Assembly (NCBI RefSeq): GCF_018274385.1
Contig: NZ_JAAFYZ010000015.1
Span: 1 to 64,000, forward strand
Direction: 5' to 3'
Origin: Catenulispora pinistramenti
GTDB lineage: Bacteria > Actinomycetota > Actinomycetes > Streptomycetales > Catenulisporaceae
DNA: 64,000 nt
Under the pieces are notes generated by a model that was not told the origin of the DNA, ran no database searches, and saw only the letters and a list, made by a program, of their open reading frames with translations. The translations under genes were made by a program, and so were the position numbers. Of this stretch, positions 10,894 through 18,942 are shown in pieces; position 1 is the stretch's first letter; the number at the start of each line of letters is the position of its first letter.

Positions 10894-11760
10894 ATGCGCA
10901 TGAACAGGAACGGGCGAACCACAGTAGCCGCCGTCCTCATGGCCGCGGGCCTGGTCACCGCCACCGCGGGCGCCGGGCAGGCCGCAGCCGGCCACGGCCG
11001 GCAATCGGCGGGCGCGTACAGCGAAAGCGCGAGTGCGCACGCCGCGCAGGCCGGCGAGAACATGCAGTACGGCGGCGGGCCGGTCCAACTGCACCCCGTG
11101 GTCTATCTCGTGTTCTGGGGATCTCAGTGGAAGAGCGACACCAACGGGATACCCGCGTACCTGACGAGTCTGTTCCAGGGACTCGGGACGACTTCGGACA
11201 ACTGGTCCACCATCACCTCCCAGTACACCGACTCCAGCGGTCAGGGACCGAGCTTCAGCGGTGCGGTTCTCGGCGGCGTGTGGATGGACAACGCCAAGGC
11301 TGAGCCGGCCAATCCCAGTGCCAACGCCGTGGCCAGTGAGGGGAACCGGGGCGCGTCGCACTTCGGGGTGACCGGGAATGCCGACGCACAGATCGTCGTC
11401 CTCAGTGCACACGGCACGCACCCCGACGGCTGGCCGAACTCCGGTTTCTGCGCGTACCACGACTACACCGGCTCGGTGTCCTACACCAACATGCCCTACC
11501 AGCTCGACGCCCCGGCCGGCAGCCGCTGCCCGAACAGCGCGCTGGGCGGGAAGCTGGACGCGTTCAGCATCGTCGAAGGGCACGAATACGCCGAGTCGGT
11601 CACCGACCCGCAGGCCGGGAACGGCTGGGTGGCGCCGAACGGCGAGGAGATCGGCGACCAGTGTGAGAGCGACTTCCAGGCGGTGACGCTGTCCACCGGC
11701 ACCTTCGCCATGCAGCCGATCTGGAGCAACAACGCCAACGGGTGTGTGATCCATAACTGA
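10894..11760 (+). CDS. Secreted EXORDIUM-like / HExxE-type protein
   Basis: A 288-residue exported protein. A Sec-type signal peptide covers about residues 1-32 (ending GAGQAAA) behind a GGGAG ribosome site. The mature part starts YGGGPVQLHPVVYLVFWG, like the opening of plant phosphate-induced/EXORDIUM proteins. It later carries SIVEGHEYAESVTDP...GEEIGDQC, a His-Glu-x-x-Glu helix followed by the G-E-E-I-G-D-x-C strand seen in that family. Similar small secreted proteins are common in actinobacteria, usually annotated as hypothetical. The HEYAES helix resembles a metal-binding protease helix, but the third ligand of a classical HExxH is absent. Enzymatic activity is unproven. Confidence 0.75.
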   Translation: MRMNRNGRTTVAAVLMAAGLVTATAGAGQAAAGHGRQSAGAYSESASAHAAQAGENMQYGGGPVQLHPVVYLVFWGSQWKSDTNGIPAYLTSLFQGLGTTSDNWSTITSQYTDSSGQGPSFSGAVLGGVWMDNAKAEPANPSANAVASEGNRGASHFGVTGNADAQIVVLSAHGTHPDGWPNSGFCAYHDYTGSVSYTNMPYQLDAPAGSRCPNSALGGKLDAFSIVEGHEYAESVTDPQAGNGWVAPNGEEIGDQCESDFQAVTLSTGTFAMQPIWSNNANGCVIHN

Positions 11761-11993
11761 GCCCTGAAGGAGCGCGGTCCCGGCCGGTGCTGGGCCCAGG
11801 AGTAGCCGGCTCCCCCGAACCCGCCGCCGCATCGAGTACCGTGAACCTGGGGCGGCGGCGTCCCGATCAAGCGCACTCGGCGTCCCCGCAGCGGGGGCGC
11901 CGTTCCTTCGCGTCCCGGGCGGGCGGCCGGTGCCGGTACTCCGGCGGGCCGCGGTGGGCGTGTTCTTTCCGCTGGCAGCAGGAGGCGACCTTC

Positions 11994-12992
11994 TTGAACG
12001 TGACCCCGGAGTCCCGGGTCAAGCGCGCGACCATCGAGGACGTGGCAAAGCTGGCCGGGGTGTCGCGGCAGACGGTGTCTCGGGCGGTCAACGACAAGGC
12101 CGAGATCGACGCGGAGACCAAGAAACGGGTCCTGGACGCCGCGCGCAGCCTCAACTACCGGCCCAGCCGGTTCGCCCGCGGGCTGATCCGGCAGGACACC
12201 ACCACGCTCGGTCTGATCATCTCCGACATCGGCAACCCGTTCTTCCCGGAGCTGGCCTCCGGGGTGCTGCGGGCGGCGCAGGCCCGGGACTGGCAGGTCG
12301 TGCTCTACGACACCGGCGAGGACCCGGAGCGCGAGGTCCTGGCGCTGTCGACGCTGGCCGCGCAGGCCGACGTCGGGGCCGGATTCCTCACCTCGCCGGA
12401 GGTCTTCGCGCACGCCGAGCGACTCGGGGTGCCGTTCGCGGTGCTCGATCCGGGCTGGGACGCGGGCGCGGCGCCGGGCGTGGGCATCGACGTCGCCGGC
12501 GGCGTGCGGCTCGCGGTGCGGCACCTGGCTGCGGCCGGGCATCGGCGGATCGGGATGGTCGACGGCGCCGCCGACCCGCGCGACAAGCGGCGGACCAGCT
12601 TCCTGGCGGTCGCCCGGGAACTCGGGCTGGAGGTCGGCGAGGACGATGTGCAGAGCGCGCCGCGCAGCGTCGAGGGCGGGGCCGAGGCGATCGGGGTGTT
12701 GCGGGCGCGTAAGCCGGAGATCACGGCCGTGTTCGCGTACAACGACATCCTGGCGGTCGGCGCGGTGCGCGGTCTGAAGGCCGCGGGCGTGCGGGTCCCG
12801 GAGGACTTCGCGGTGGTCGGCTTCGACGGCCTGCCGTTGGGCGAGTTGGTCGAACCGCCGATCACCTCGGTGTACGTGGACATCCGGCGGATGGGCGAAC
12901 TCGCTGTCGCCGCCGCCGCCGAACTGCTGGCCGGCCGCACGCCGGAGCCGGTGGTGCTGAGCCCGGAGCTGCGGGTACGCGGCTCGGCGTGA
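11994..12992 (+). CDS. LacI-family transcriptional regulator of the glycan locus
   Basis: A 332-residue repressor. The N-terminal helix-turn-helix is ATIEDVAKLAGVSRQTVSRAV (about residues 12-32), with a hinge helix RPSRFARGL. A periplasmic-binding-type sugar sensor follows, ending with the family's FDGLPLGELVEPPITSV segment. A longer reading frame is open upstream, but the TTG at 11994 has an AGGAGG ribosome site 8 nt before it and gives the normal LacI length, so it is the chosen start. It is immediately upstream of a perfect 18-bp palindrome and the sugar ABC operon. It most likely represses that operon and responds to an oligosaccharide; the ligand is unknown. Confidence 0.92.
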   Translation: MNVTPESRVKRATIEDVAKLAGVSRQTVSRAVNDKAEIDAETKKRVLDAARSLNYRPSRFARGLIRQDTTTLGLIISDIGNPFFPELASGVLRAAQARDWQVVLYDTGEDPEREVLALSTLAAQADVGAGFLTSPEVFAHAERLGVPFAVLDPGWDAGAAPGVGIDVAGGVRLAVRHLAAAGHRRIGMVDGAADPRDKRRTSFLAVARELGLEVGEDDVQSAPRSVEGGAEAIGVLRARKPEITAVFAYNDILAVGAVRGLKAAGVRVPEDFAVVGFDGLPLGELVEPPITSVYVDIRRMGELAVAAAAELLAGRTPEPVVLSPELRVRGSA

Positions 12993-12995
12993 ATC

Positions 12996-13029
12996 GTTCA
13001 CCGAAGCCTTCGGCTACGGCAATGTGAAC
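12996..13029 (+). terminator. Possible terminator hairpin after the LacI gene
   Basis: GTTCAC (12996-13001) pairs with GTGAAC (13024-13029) around an inner palindrome CCGAAGCCTTCGG (13001-13013), right after the lacI-type stop. No U tract follows, so this is only a candidate. Confidence 0.3.
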
Positions 13030-13047
13030 GCAATCCGGTAACGCCTC

Positions 13048-13077
13048 TTGACGAGACGGTGTGAGCCGGACCACTCT
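13048..13077 (+). promoter_or_regulatory. Candidate promoter of the glycan operon
   Basis: TTGACG (13048-13053), an 18-bp spacer and CACTCT (13072-13077) sit just upstream of the operator. The -35 is good and the -10 weak. Its position relative to the palindrome fits repression by blocking the start region. Confidence 0.4.
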
Positions 13078-13080
13078 TAC

Positions 13081-13111
13081 CCCCGTGAGCGCTCCCGTGA
13101 GCGCTCACGGG
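13081..13111. promoter_or_regulatory. LacI-type operator, tandem palindrome
   Basis: A perfect 18-bp palindrome, CCCGTGAGCGCTCACGGG (13094-13111), is preceded at once by an imperfect copy of the same core (CCGTGAGCGCTCCCG, 13083-13097). A central CG and GAGC/GCTC arms are hallmarks of LacI-family operators. It sits between the LacI gene and the binding-protein gene, downstream of a candidate promoter. Confidence 0.8.
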
Positions 13112-13166
13112 CTCCGAGTGAGGCTGGGCTCGCCGGGGTTCATTCCCTAGCCCCAGGAGGCAGCGG

Positions 13167-14579
13167 ATGTTCACACGACGACACCTAGCACCGTCTTCTG
13201 TAGACACGGCGACAAACAAGGCGGCGGACGCGGCGACTGCCGACTCCGCCCCGGGCAGCGGCGGCTCCGGCCGCCGACGGCGCCGCCCGGCCCTGCCGCG
13301 GTTCGCCGCGCTGGCCGCGGGCGCCGCCCTGGCCCTGTCCGCCTGCTCGGCGGCCGGCGGCTCGTCCTCCTCCAGCTCCGGCGGGGACAACAACACCATC
13401 ACGTTCCTGACCTTCGAGACCCCGAACCTCACCCCGGCCTATTGGGACGCGGCCATCAAGCGCGTCACCGACCAGTTCCCGGGCATGAAGGTCAAGCGCC
13501 TGGTGTCCCCGACCTCCGACCGCACCAGCTACGCCAAGCAGCTCAAGGCCTCCGGGCAGTTCCCGGACGTGATGATCGCGGTCACGCCGACCGGCTTCGC
13601 GCAGGCCGGGGACCTGTACGCCTGGCAGCCCGGCGACCTGACGCAGTTCGAGGTGCCCGACGGCGGCGCCATCGGCGGCAAGGTGTATCAGCTCCCGGCG
13701 AACACCCAGACCATCCCGATGGTCTACTACCGCAAGTCGATGTTCGCCAAGGCCGGCATCACCGCCACGCCGACCACCTACCAGCAGATGCTCGACGACT
13801 CGGCCAAGCTCAAGGCCGCCGGGGTCCTGCCGTTCCAGGTCGGCGGCGGCTCCGACGCCTTCGCCGCGGTACTGCCGCTGTCGGCCACGGTCGCCACCCA
13901 GGTCTACCGCCAGGATCCGAACTGGCTAGTCGAGCGGCACACGAACCAGGTGAAGTTCTCCGACCCGGACTTCGTCGACGCGTTGCAGCGGGTCGGCGAC
14001 CTGGCCGCCAAGGGCTACATCGACCGCTCCGGCCTGTCCCGCAACTACGCCGACAGCCAGAAGGCGTTCCTGGACGGCAGCGGCGCGATGTACCCGATGG
14101 GCATCTGGTTCGCCTCGGCCGCCGACGCCAGCCCGATCAAGGACGACATCGGCGTGTTCGCCTGGCCCACCGACGACGGCAAGCTCGTCATGCCCGCCTA
14201 CACCGGCGGCGGCCTGGAGGTCAGCGCGCACGCCAAGAACCTGGACATGGCCAAGAAGTTCGCGCTGGCCTTCCAGCTGGACAAGCAGAACCTGGACAAC
14301 AACGTGCTCAGCGACGCGCTGTTCCCGGCGATCAAGGGCTACACCCCGCCGTCGACCACCGGCCCGGTGTTCAACGAGTCCTACCAGCTGTACCAGCAGG
14401 CCAAGACCAGCGGCACCGTCGTCAAGGCGTTCAGCTGGGAGGCCGGCGACGACGCGCTGCTGCCGGGGATGGTCGACGTGGTCTACGGCGCGGTCGAGGA
14501 CGTGATGCTCGGCAAGAAGTCGGCCAAGGACGCGGCGTCCTATCTGGACTCCGAGTGGGCCAAGCAGTCGTCGGACTGA
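13167..14579 (+). CDS. Carbohydrate ABC transporter substrate-binding lipoprotein
   Basis: A 470-residue family 1 (MalE-type) solute-binding protein. It has a long basic n-region, a hydrophobic stretch and lipobox LSAC with Cys60, so it is anchored to the outer face of the membrane. The mature part has typical features: TPTTYQQML, a GGGLEVSAHAKNLDMAKKFALAF helix, and a C-terminal DVMLGKKSAKDAASYLDSEW helix. An AGGAGG ribosome site precedes the ATG. It is the first gene of the operon behind the LacI operator and delivers sugar to the two permeases at 21-23 kb. It is separated from the next gene by a hairpin and short repeats that may set its expression level. Confidence 0.93.
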   Translation: MFTRRHLAPSSVDTATNKAADAATADSAPGSGGSGRRRRRPALPRFAALAAGAALALSACSAAGGSSSSSSGGDNNTITFLTFETPNLTPAYWDAAIKRVTDQFPGMKVKRLVSPTSDRTSYAKQLKASGQFPDVMIAVTPTGFAQAGDLYAWQPGDLTQFEVPDGGAIGGKVYQLPANTQTIPMVYYRKSMFAKAGITATPTTYQQMLDDSAKLKAAGVLPFQVGGGSDAFAAVLPLSATVATQVYRQDPNWLVERHTNQVKFSDPDFVDALQRVGDLAAKGYIDRSGLSRNYADSQKAFLDGSGAMYPMGIWFASAADASPIKDDIGVFAWPTDDGKLVMPAYTGGGLEVSAHAKNLDMAKKFALAFQLDKQNLDNNVLSDALFPAIKGYTPPSTTGPVFNESYQLYQQAKTSGTVVKAFSWEAGDDALLPGMVDVVYGAVEDVMLGKKSAKDAASYLDSEWAKQSSD

Positions 14580-14588
14580 GCGGTCGAC

Positions 14589-14619
14589 CAGAGCCCTGGA
14601 CCCCGAACCCAGGGCTCTG
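14589..14619 (+). terminator. Attenuator-like hairpin after the binding-protein gene
   Basis: An 11-bp perfect stem (14589-14599 with 14609-14619) with a 9-nt loop starts 10 bp after the stop. In ABC operons such stems often reduce read-through or protect the binding-protein message, keeping that protein in excess over the permeases; here this is inference. Confidence 0.5.
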
Positions 14620-14680
14620 CGTCGTGAACCAGGGCTCTGTGCCTCGGACCAGGACTCTGCGCATTGAACCAGCACTCTGA
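14601..14680. repeat. Four 20-bp imperfect tandem repeats
   Basis: The core CTCTG recurs at 14615, 14635, 14655 and 14675, an exact 20-bp period. It is embedded in a consensus close to GAACCAGGGCTCTGcGcctt. The first unit also forms the 3' arm of the hairpin. The array fills the gap between the binding-protein gene and the ThuA gene. Confidence 0.85.
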
Positions 14681-14693
14681 GAGGAATTCCGCA

Positions 14694-15422
14694 GTGCGGA
14701 TACTCGTGTTCAACGAGAACCACCACGAACTGACCCGCCCCGAGATCGCCGAACGCTACCCGCTGGGTATCCACGGCACCGTCGCCGCGGCCCTGGTCGA
14801 GCGGCTCGGCCCCGCGGCCGACATCACCACCGCGACCCAGGACCAGCCCGGCTACGGCCTGACCCGCGAAGCCGTCGAGGACACCGACGTCCTCATCTGG
14901 TGGAGCCACCTGCTGCACGCCGAGATGGACGACGTGACCGTGGACCGGATCCGCCGCCGGGTGCTCGACGGCATGGGCCTGGTGGTCCTGCACTCCGGCG
15001 CCGGCTCGAAGCTGTTCACCTCGCTGATGGGCACCAGCTGCGACCGCCGCTGGCGGCACGGCGAGGACCGGCACCTGGTCTGGACGGTCAAGCCCGGCCA
15101 CCCGATCGCCGCCGGGATCCCGCAGCCGCTGGTGATCCCGCACGACGAGATGTACGGCGAGCCCTTCGACATCCCGGACCCGGACGAGCTGGTGTTCCTG
15201 TCCTCGTTCAGCGGCGGCGAGGTGTTCCGCAGCGGCGCCTGCTTCACCCGCGGGGCCGGGCGGATCTTCTACTTCGGCGCCGGGGACCAGGAATGCCCGG
15301 TCTACCACCAGAAGGAGGTGCAGGACGTGATCGCCAACGCCGTGCGCTGGGCCGCGCCGACCGGCCCGATCGGCGAGTACTTCGTGGACGAGCCCTCGCC
15401 GGTCGGGTGGTGGGAGCGATGA
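14694..15422 (+). CDS. ThuA-like domain protein (trehalose-utilisation family)
   Basis: A 242-residue cytoplasmic protein with the ThuA fold (class I glutamine-amidotransferase-like). It shows VRILVFNENHHE at the N-terminus, a central DVLIWWSHLLHAEMDD strand-turn, GLVVLHSG (the 'nucleophile elbow' region without the amidotransferase Cys), and a C-terminal RIFYFGAGDQECPVYHQKEVQDVIANAV. ThuA proteins act with Gfo/Idh/MocA oxidoreductases in sugar catabolism, possibly through 3-keto-glycosides. The GTG at 14694 is chosen because of the GAGAGGA ribosome site; an ATG further upstream lacks one. Its stop overlaps the next start (ATGA). Confidence 0.9.
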   Translation: MRILVFNENHHELTRPEIAERYPLGIHGTVAAALVERLGPAADITTATQDQPGYGLTREAVEDTDVLIWWSHLLHAEMDDVTVDRIRRRVLDGMGLVVLHSGAGSKLFTSLMGTSCDRRWRHGEDRHLVWTVKPGHPIAAGIPQPLVIPHDEMYGEPFDIPDPDELVFLSSFSGGEVFRSGACFTRGAGRIFYFGAGDQECPVYHQKEVQDVIANAVRWAAPTGPIGEYFVDEPSPVGWWER

Positions 15423-16468
15423 GCGGGTTCGCCACGGTCAGCACGCCGGGACCGCTGCGCGCGGTCATCGTCGGCGCCGGGTTCATGGGCCGGAACTGGG
15501 CCCGGGAGATCGCCCGGCAGGCCGACACCGAACTGGTCGGCTGGGTGGACCTGGACGAGGCCGCGCTGCGGGAGGCGGTGAAGGAGGCCGGGTCCGACGC
15601 GCCGGGGAACATCACGATCGGCACCGACCTGACCGCGCTGCTGGCCGAGCTCGCCCCGGACATCGTGTTCAACAGCTCCCCGCCGGCCGCGCACCGGTCG
15701 GTCACCGCATCAGCCCTCGAACACGGCTGCGCGGTCCTGTCCGAGAAGCCGATGGCCATGACGCTGGCCGAGGCCCGGGAACTGGTCGCGGTGTCCGAGC
15801 GCACCGGACGGCTGCTCGCGGTCACCCAGGACCGGCGCCAGCTCGCCGGTACCAGGGCACTGATAGACGCGGCCCGTCGGCTGGCCCCGCTCACCCGCCT
15901 GGAGATCGACTTCCGTCTCCCGCACCGCGCCGGCCCCTACGTCCACCTCTGGGACGAGCCGCTGCTGCGCGAGATGGCCATCCACCTGTTCGACGCGGCG
16001 CGCGCCGTCACCGGCGCCGACGCGCAGTCAGTGTTCTGCAACGCCTACCAGACGCCCTGGTCCTGGTACCCGGGCAACGACTCGGCCGAGGCCCTGTTCC
16101 AGATGGACGACGGCCTGCACTTCGCCTTCACCGGCTGCTGGACCGCGCGCTCGGACTTCACGTCCTGGACCGGCCGCTGGTACCTGGAAGGTGCCAACGG
16201 CTCGGTCAGCTGGGACGGCCTCGGCGCGCCGGTGCTCACCCCGGCACGCGGGGAAGGCGAGCCGGAACCGGCGTCCGAGACGCTGCCGGTCGCGCCGCAG
16301 TCGCCGGAGTTCCCGGGCTTGGCCGAGGTCCTGGCCGGATTCGTGCACGCGCTGCGTACCGGCGAAGCCCCGGACGGCGAGTGCCACGACAACCTGCGCA
16401 GCCTGGCCATGGTCGAGGCCGCCGTGGCCTCGGCCCAGTACGGACAAGTCGTCATCGTCGAGAACTGA
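15419..16468 (+). CDS. Gfo/Idh/MocA-family oxidoreductase
   Basis: A 349-residue NAD(P)-dependent sugar dehydrogenase. The Rossmann motif VIVGAGFMGRNWA is at about residues 17-29. The family's EKPMA motif (catalytic Lys in SEKPMAMTL) is near 100. A C-terminal alpha/beta domain follows, with HLFDAARAVTG and a substrate-site tail. The ATG overlaps the ThuA stop by four bases, so the two are coupled. Together with ThuA it probably oxidises or reduces a hydroxyl of the imported sugar; the exact substrate is unknown. A longer upstream extension in the same frame lies inside the ThuA gene and is rejected. Confidence 0.92.
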   Translation: MSGFATVSTPGPLRAVIVGAGFMGRNWAREIARQADTELVGWVDLDEAALREAVKEAGSDAPGNITIGTDLTALLAELAPDIVFNSSPPAAHRSVTASALEHGCAVLSEKPMAMTLAEARELVAVSERTGRLLAVTQDRRQLAGTRALIDAARRLAPLTRLEIDFRLPHRAGPYVHLWDEPLLREMAIHLFDAARAVTGADAQSVFCNAYQTPWSWYPGNDSAEALFQMDDGLHFAFTGCWTARSDFTSWTGRWYLEGANGSVSWDGLGAPVLTPARGEGEPEPASETLPVAPQSPEFPGLAEVLAGFVHALRTGEAPDGECHDNLRSLAMVEAAVASAQYGQVVIVEN

Positions 16469-16501
16469 TATCCGCACCGCGTCAGATAGGGAGAACAGCT
16501 C

Positions 16502-18934
16502 ATGACCTCCACCATCAGCCGCCGCTCCGTGATCGCCGCGACGGCCGGGGCCGCCGGCGCGGCTTCCGTCACCGGTGTCGCGTTCGCAGCACCGGCTTCG
16601 GCGAGTACGAACACGCCAGGAAACCTTTCACCTGACTGCGGATCCGGATCCGGGGTGCGCTGGGAGGACGTCCGGCGCCAGCTGGCCGCGGCGAACCCGC
16701 GGGTGAGCGCGCCGATCCAGAAGGTCGTCACGAACAAGTACACGCCGGGCATGCTGTTGGGCAACGGCGACATCGGCGTGGTCGTCGGCGATTCCTCGGT
16801 CGCGCAGCAGAGCTTCCACTTCGGCAAGAGCGATTTCTGGGGCAACAACCGCAAGACGGCGAGCCCGCTGTCCTGGCAGAACTCGATCCTGCCGGTCGGG
16901 GCGCTCACCGTCGCCGTGTCCGGCGCCACGCCGGCGGCCAGCGGCTACTCGATGGTCACCGACATCGGGACCGCTCAGGTCACGTCGGTGCTGCCGTTCG
17001 CGGGCAGCACCCTCACCCTGAACTCCTGGACCGCCGACCACGACAACGTCCTGATCACCGAGCTCTCTTCGGCGGCCGGCGATGCCGACCTCACCCTGAA
17101 CGCCGGCGTGGTGTTGCCGAACGACCCGGCCTATCCGTCGGCGGCCGGCGTCACCGGCGGAGCGCTGTGGCTGACCCGGCAGAACAACGCCGTCGGCTAC
17201 GGCGACGTCAGCTACAAGGCGTCCGTGGCGTCGGCGACCGTCGTCCTGGGCGGTTCGTTCACCGCGCCGAGCTCCACGGCGACCACAGCGGCCGGCACGT
17301 TCGTGCTGCGCGGAGGCGGCCGAGCGGTCCTGCTGACCGTCTTCCGCTCGCACGGCCAGGACCTCTCCGACACCAGCCCGGTGCCGACCCCGGACCAGCT
17401 GCGCGACCAGGCGATCGCGGCGGCGGCGTCGATGCGCGACCGGTGGCTCCGCGATGCGCGGGCCGTGCACCACGCCTACTGGACCGACTTCTGGACCCGG
17501 TCCAGCGTGGTGCTCGGCGACTCGCAGCTGGAGACGTACTACTTCAACGCGCAGTATGTGCTGGGCAGTGGTACGCGCTCCGGTGTGCACAACCCGCCGT
17601 CGCTATGGGCCGCCTGGACCACCAACGACACCCCGAACTGGGGCGGCCGCTACTTCCTGAACTACAACGAGGAAGCGCTGTACTACGGCGCCTTCTCCTC
17701 CAACCACGCCGAGCTGTCCGAGTCGTATCGGCGGATGATCCTCAACGAGGTGGCCTGGCAGCGCAACACCACCCACAACGCCGGGTATCAGGGCACGGCG
17801 TTCCAGCGGAGCCTTCCGCCCTTCCACCTGTACCAGACGCCTCCGGCGCCGGTCCCGGTCGCGGCGACGAAGAACTACTCGAAGCTGCCCGCCGACCAGA
17901 AGTCCAACGGCACCTTCGGCGCGCTGCCGCTGATCTGGCACTGGGAGTACACCCGGGACCTCGACTATCTACGCACCGAGCTCTACCCGCTGTTGAAGGA
18001 ACTCGACGCGTTCTGGCGGGACTTCGCGGTCTGGGACGGCACCCGCTGGATCTTCCAGCACACCTCCGCGCACGAAGGCGGTGACGACACCAACCCGAAC
18101 CTGGACCTCGGGTTCGCGCGGAAGGTCATCAATACCCTGCTGGACACGTCGGTGGTGCTCGGTGTGGATGCCGATCTGCGACCGGCTTGGACGGACTTCC
18201 TCGCCAAGCTGAGCGCGTACCCGACCGGTACCTACAACGGCGTCACCGTCTTCTACACCGGCGAGATCATCAACAACCCCGGGCTGCCCGACACCTTCGA
18301 ACCCGGCAACCAGCCGATCAACATGGAAGGCGTCATCTTCCCCGGCGAGCAGTGCTCGATCGGCGGCGACGCGATGCTGCTCCAGTACGCCAACAACTCC
18401 CTGACCCAGATGAACTCGTGGGGAGTCACGCCGGGCGGCAACTCCAACAACGGCTTCTGCAAGGAGTTCGTCATCGCGGCCCGCGTCGGCTGGCCGGCCG
18501 AGGACCTGTTCCAGAAGCTCAAGGCCTCCATCGCCTACCTGTGGCGGCCCAGCAACAACACGGTCTTCCAAGGCGGCGGCGGGGTCGAGACCACCGGCAC
18601 CACCGAGGCGCTGAACTCGATGCTGATGCAGAGCGAGGACGGCGTGATCCGAGTCTTCCCGTGCTGGCCGGCGGCGCGCGACGCGTCGTTCACGCTCCAG
18701 GCCAAGGGCGCGTTCCTGGTCGGCGCGGCACAGCGGGGCGGGAAGGTCGGCCAGGTCCGGCTGCACAGCCGGGTCGGCGGGGACGCCACGCTCCAGCTGC
18801 CGTGGAACACCGGGTCGGCGCAGATCGTCGACGAGTCGCACGGCGGTCGGGTCTCGGCTTCGTCGTCCGGTGGCCGGGTCACCTGGCGCACCGAGGCCGG
18901 CCACACCTACCGCGTCACCCCGAAGGGACGGTGA
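16502..18934 (+). CDS. Tat-exported GH95-like glycosidase, copy 1
   Basis: An 810-residue protein with a Tat leader (S-R-R-S-V-I-A at residues 6-12, hydrophobic to about 38). An N-terminal beta-sandwich starts near LGNGDIGVVVGDSS. The central (alpha/alpha)6 barrel shows NWGGRYFLNYNEEALYYGAF and PLIWHWEYTRDLDYL. The C-terminal domain contains LNSMLMQSEDGVIRVFPCWP. This order and these anchors match GH95 (alpha-L-fucosidase/galactosidase) proteins. However, the usual catalytic-acid region (S-P-S-T-S-P-E-N in GH95) reads TSAHEGGDDTN here, so substrate and even family are uncertain. A GGGAG ribosome site precedes the ATG. It is followed 8 bp later by a close paralogue. Confidence 0.75.
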   Translation: MTSTISRRSVIAATAGAAGAASVTGVAFAAPASASTNTPGNLSPDCGSGSGVRWEDVRRQLAAANPRVSAPIQKVVTNKYTPGMLLGNGDIGVVVGDSSVAQQSFHFGKSDFWGNNRKTASPLSWQNSILPVGALTVAVSGATPAASGYSMVTDIGTAQVTSVLPFAGSTLTLNSWTADHDNVLITELSSAAGDADLTLNAGVVLPNDPAYPSAAGVTGGALWLTRQNNAVGYGDVSYKASVASATVVLGGSFTAPSSTATTAAGTFVLRGGGRAVLLTVFRSHGQDLSDTSPVPTPDQLRDQAIAAAASMRDRWLRDARAVHHAYWTDFWTRSSVVLGDSQLETYYFNAQYVLGSGTRSGVHNPPSLWAAWTTNDTPNWGGRYFLNYNEEALYYGAFSSNHAELSESYRRMILNEVAWQRNTTHNAGYQGTAFQRSLPPFHLYQTPPAPVPVAATKNYSKLPADQKSNGTFGALPLIWHWEYTRDLDYLRTELYPLLKELDAFWRDFAVWDGTRWIFQHTSAHEGGDDTNPNLDLGFARKVINTLLDTSVVLGVDADLRPAWTDFLAKLSAYPTGTYNGVTVFYTGEIINNPGLPDTFEPGNQPINMEGVIFPGEQCSIGGDAMLLQYANNSLTQMNSWGVTPGGNSNNGFCKEFVIAARVGWPAEDLFQKLKASIAYLWRPSNNTVFQGGGGVETTGTTEALNSMLMQSEDGVIRVFPCWPAARDASFTLQAKGAFLVGAAQRGGKVGQVRLHSRVGGDATLQLPWNTGSAQIVDESHGGRVSASSSGGRVTWRTEAGHTYRVTPKGR

Positions 18935-18942
18935 GCAGGACA

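Noticed and set aside
14601-14680. Possible CRISPR-like array
   Set aside because: The 20-bp period is a plain tandem repeat with no spacers and no cas genes nearby.
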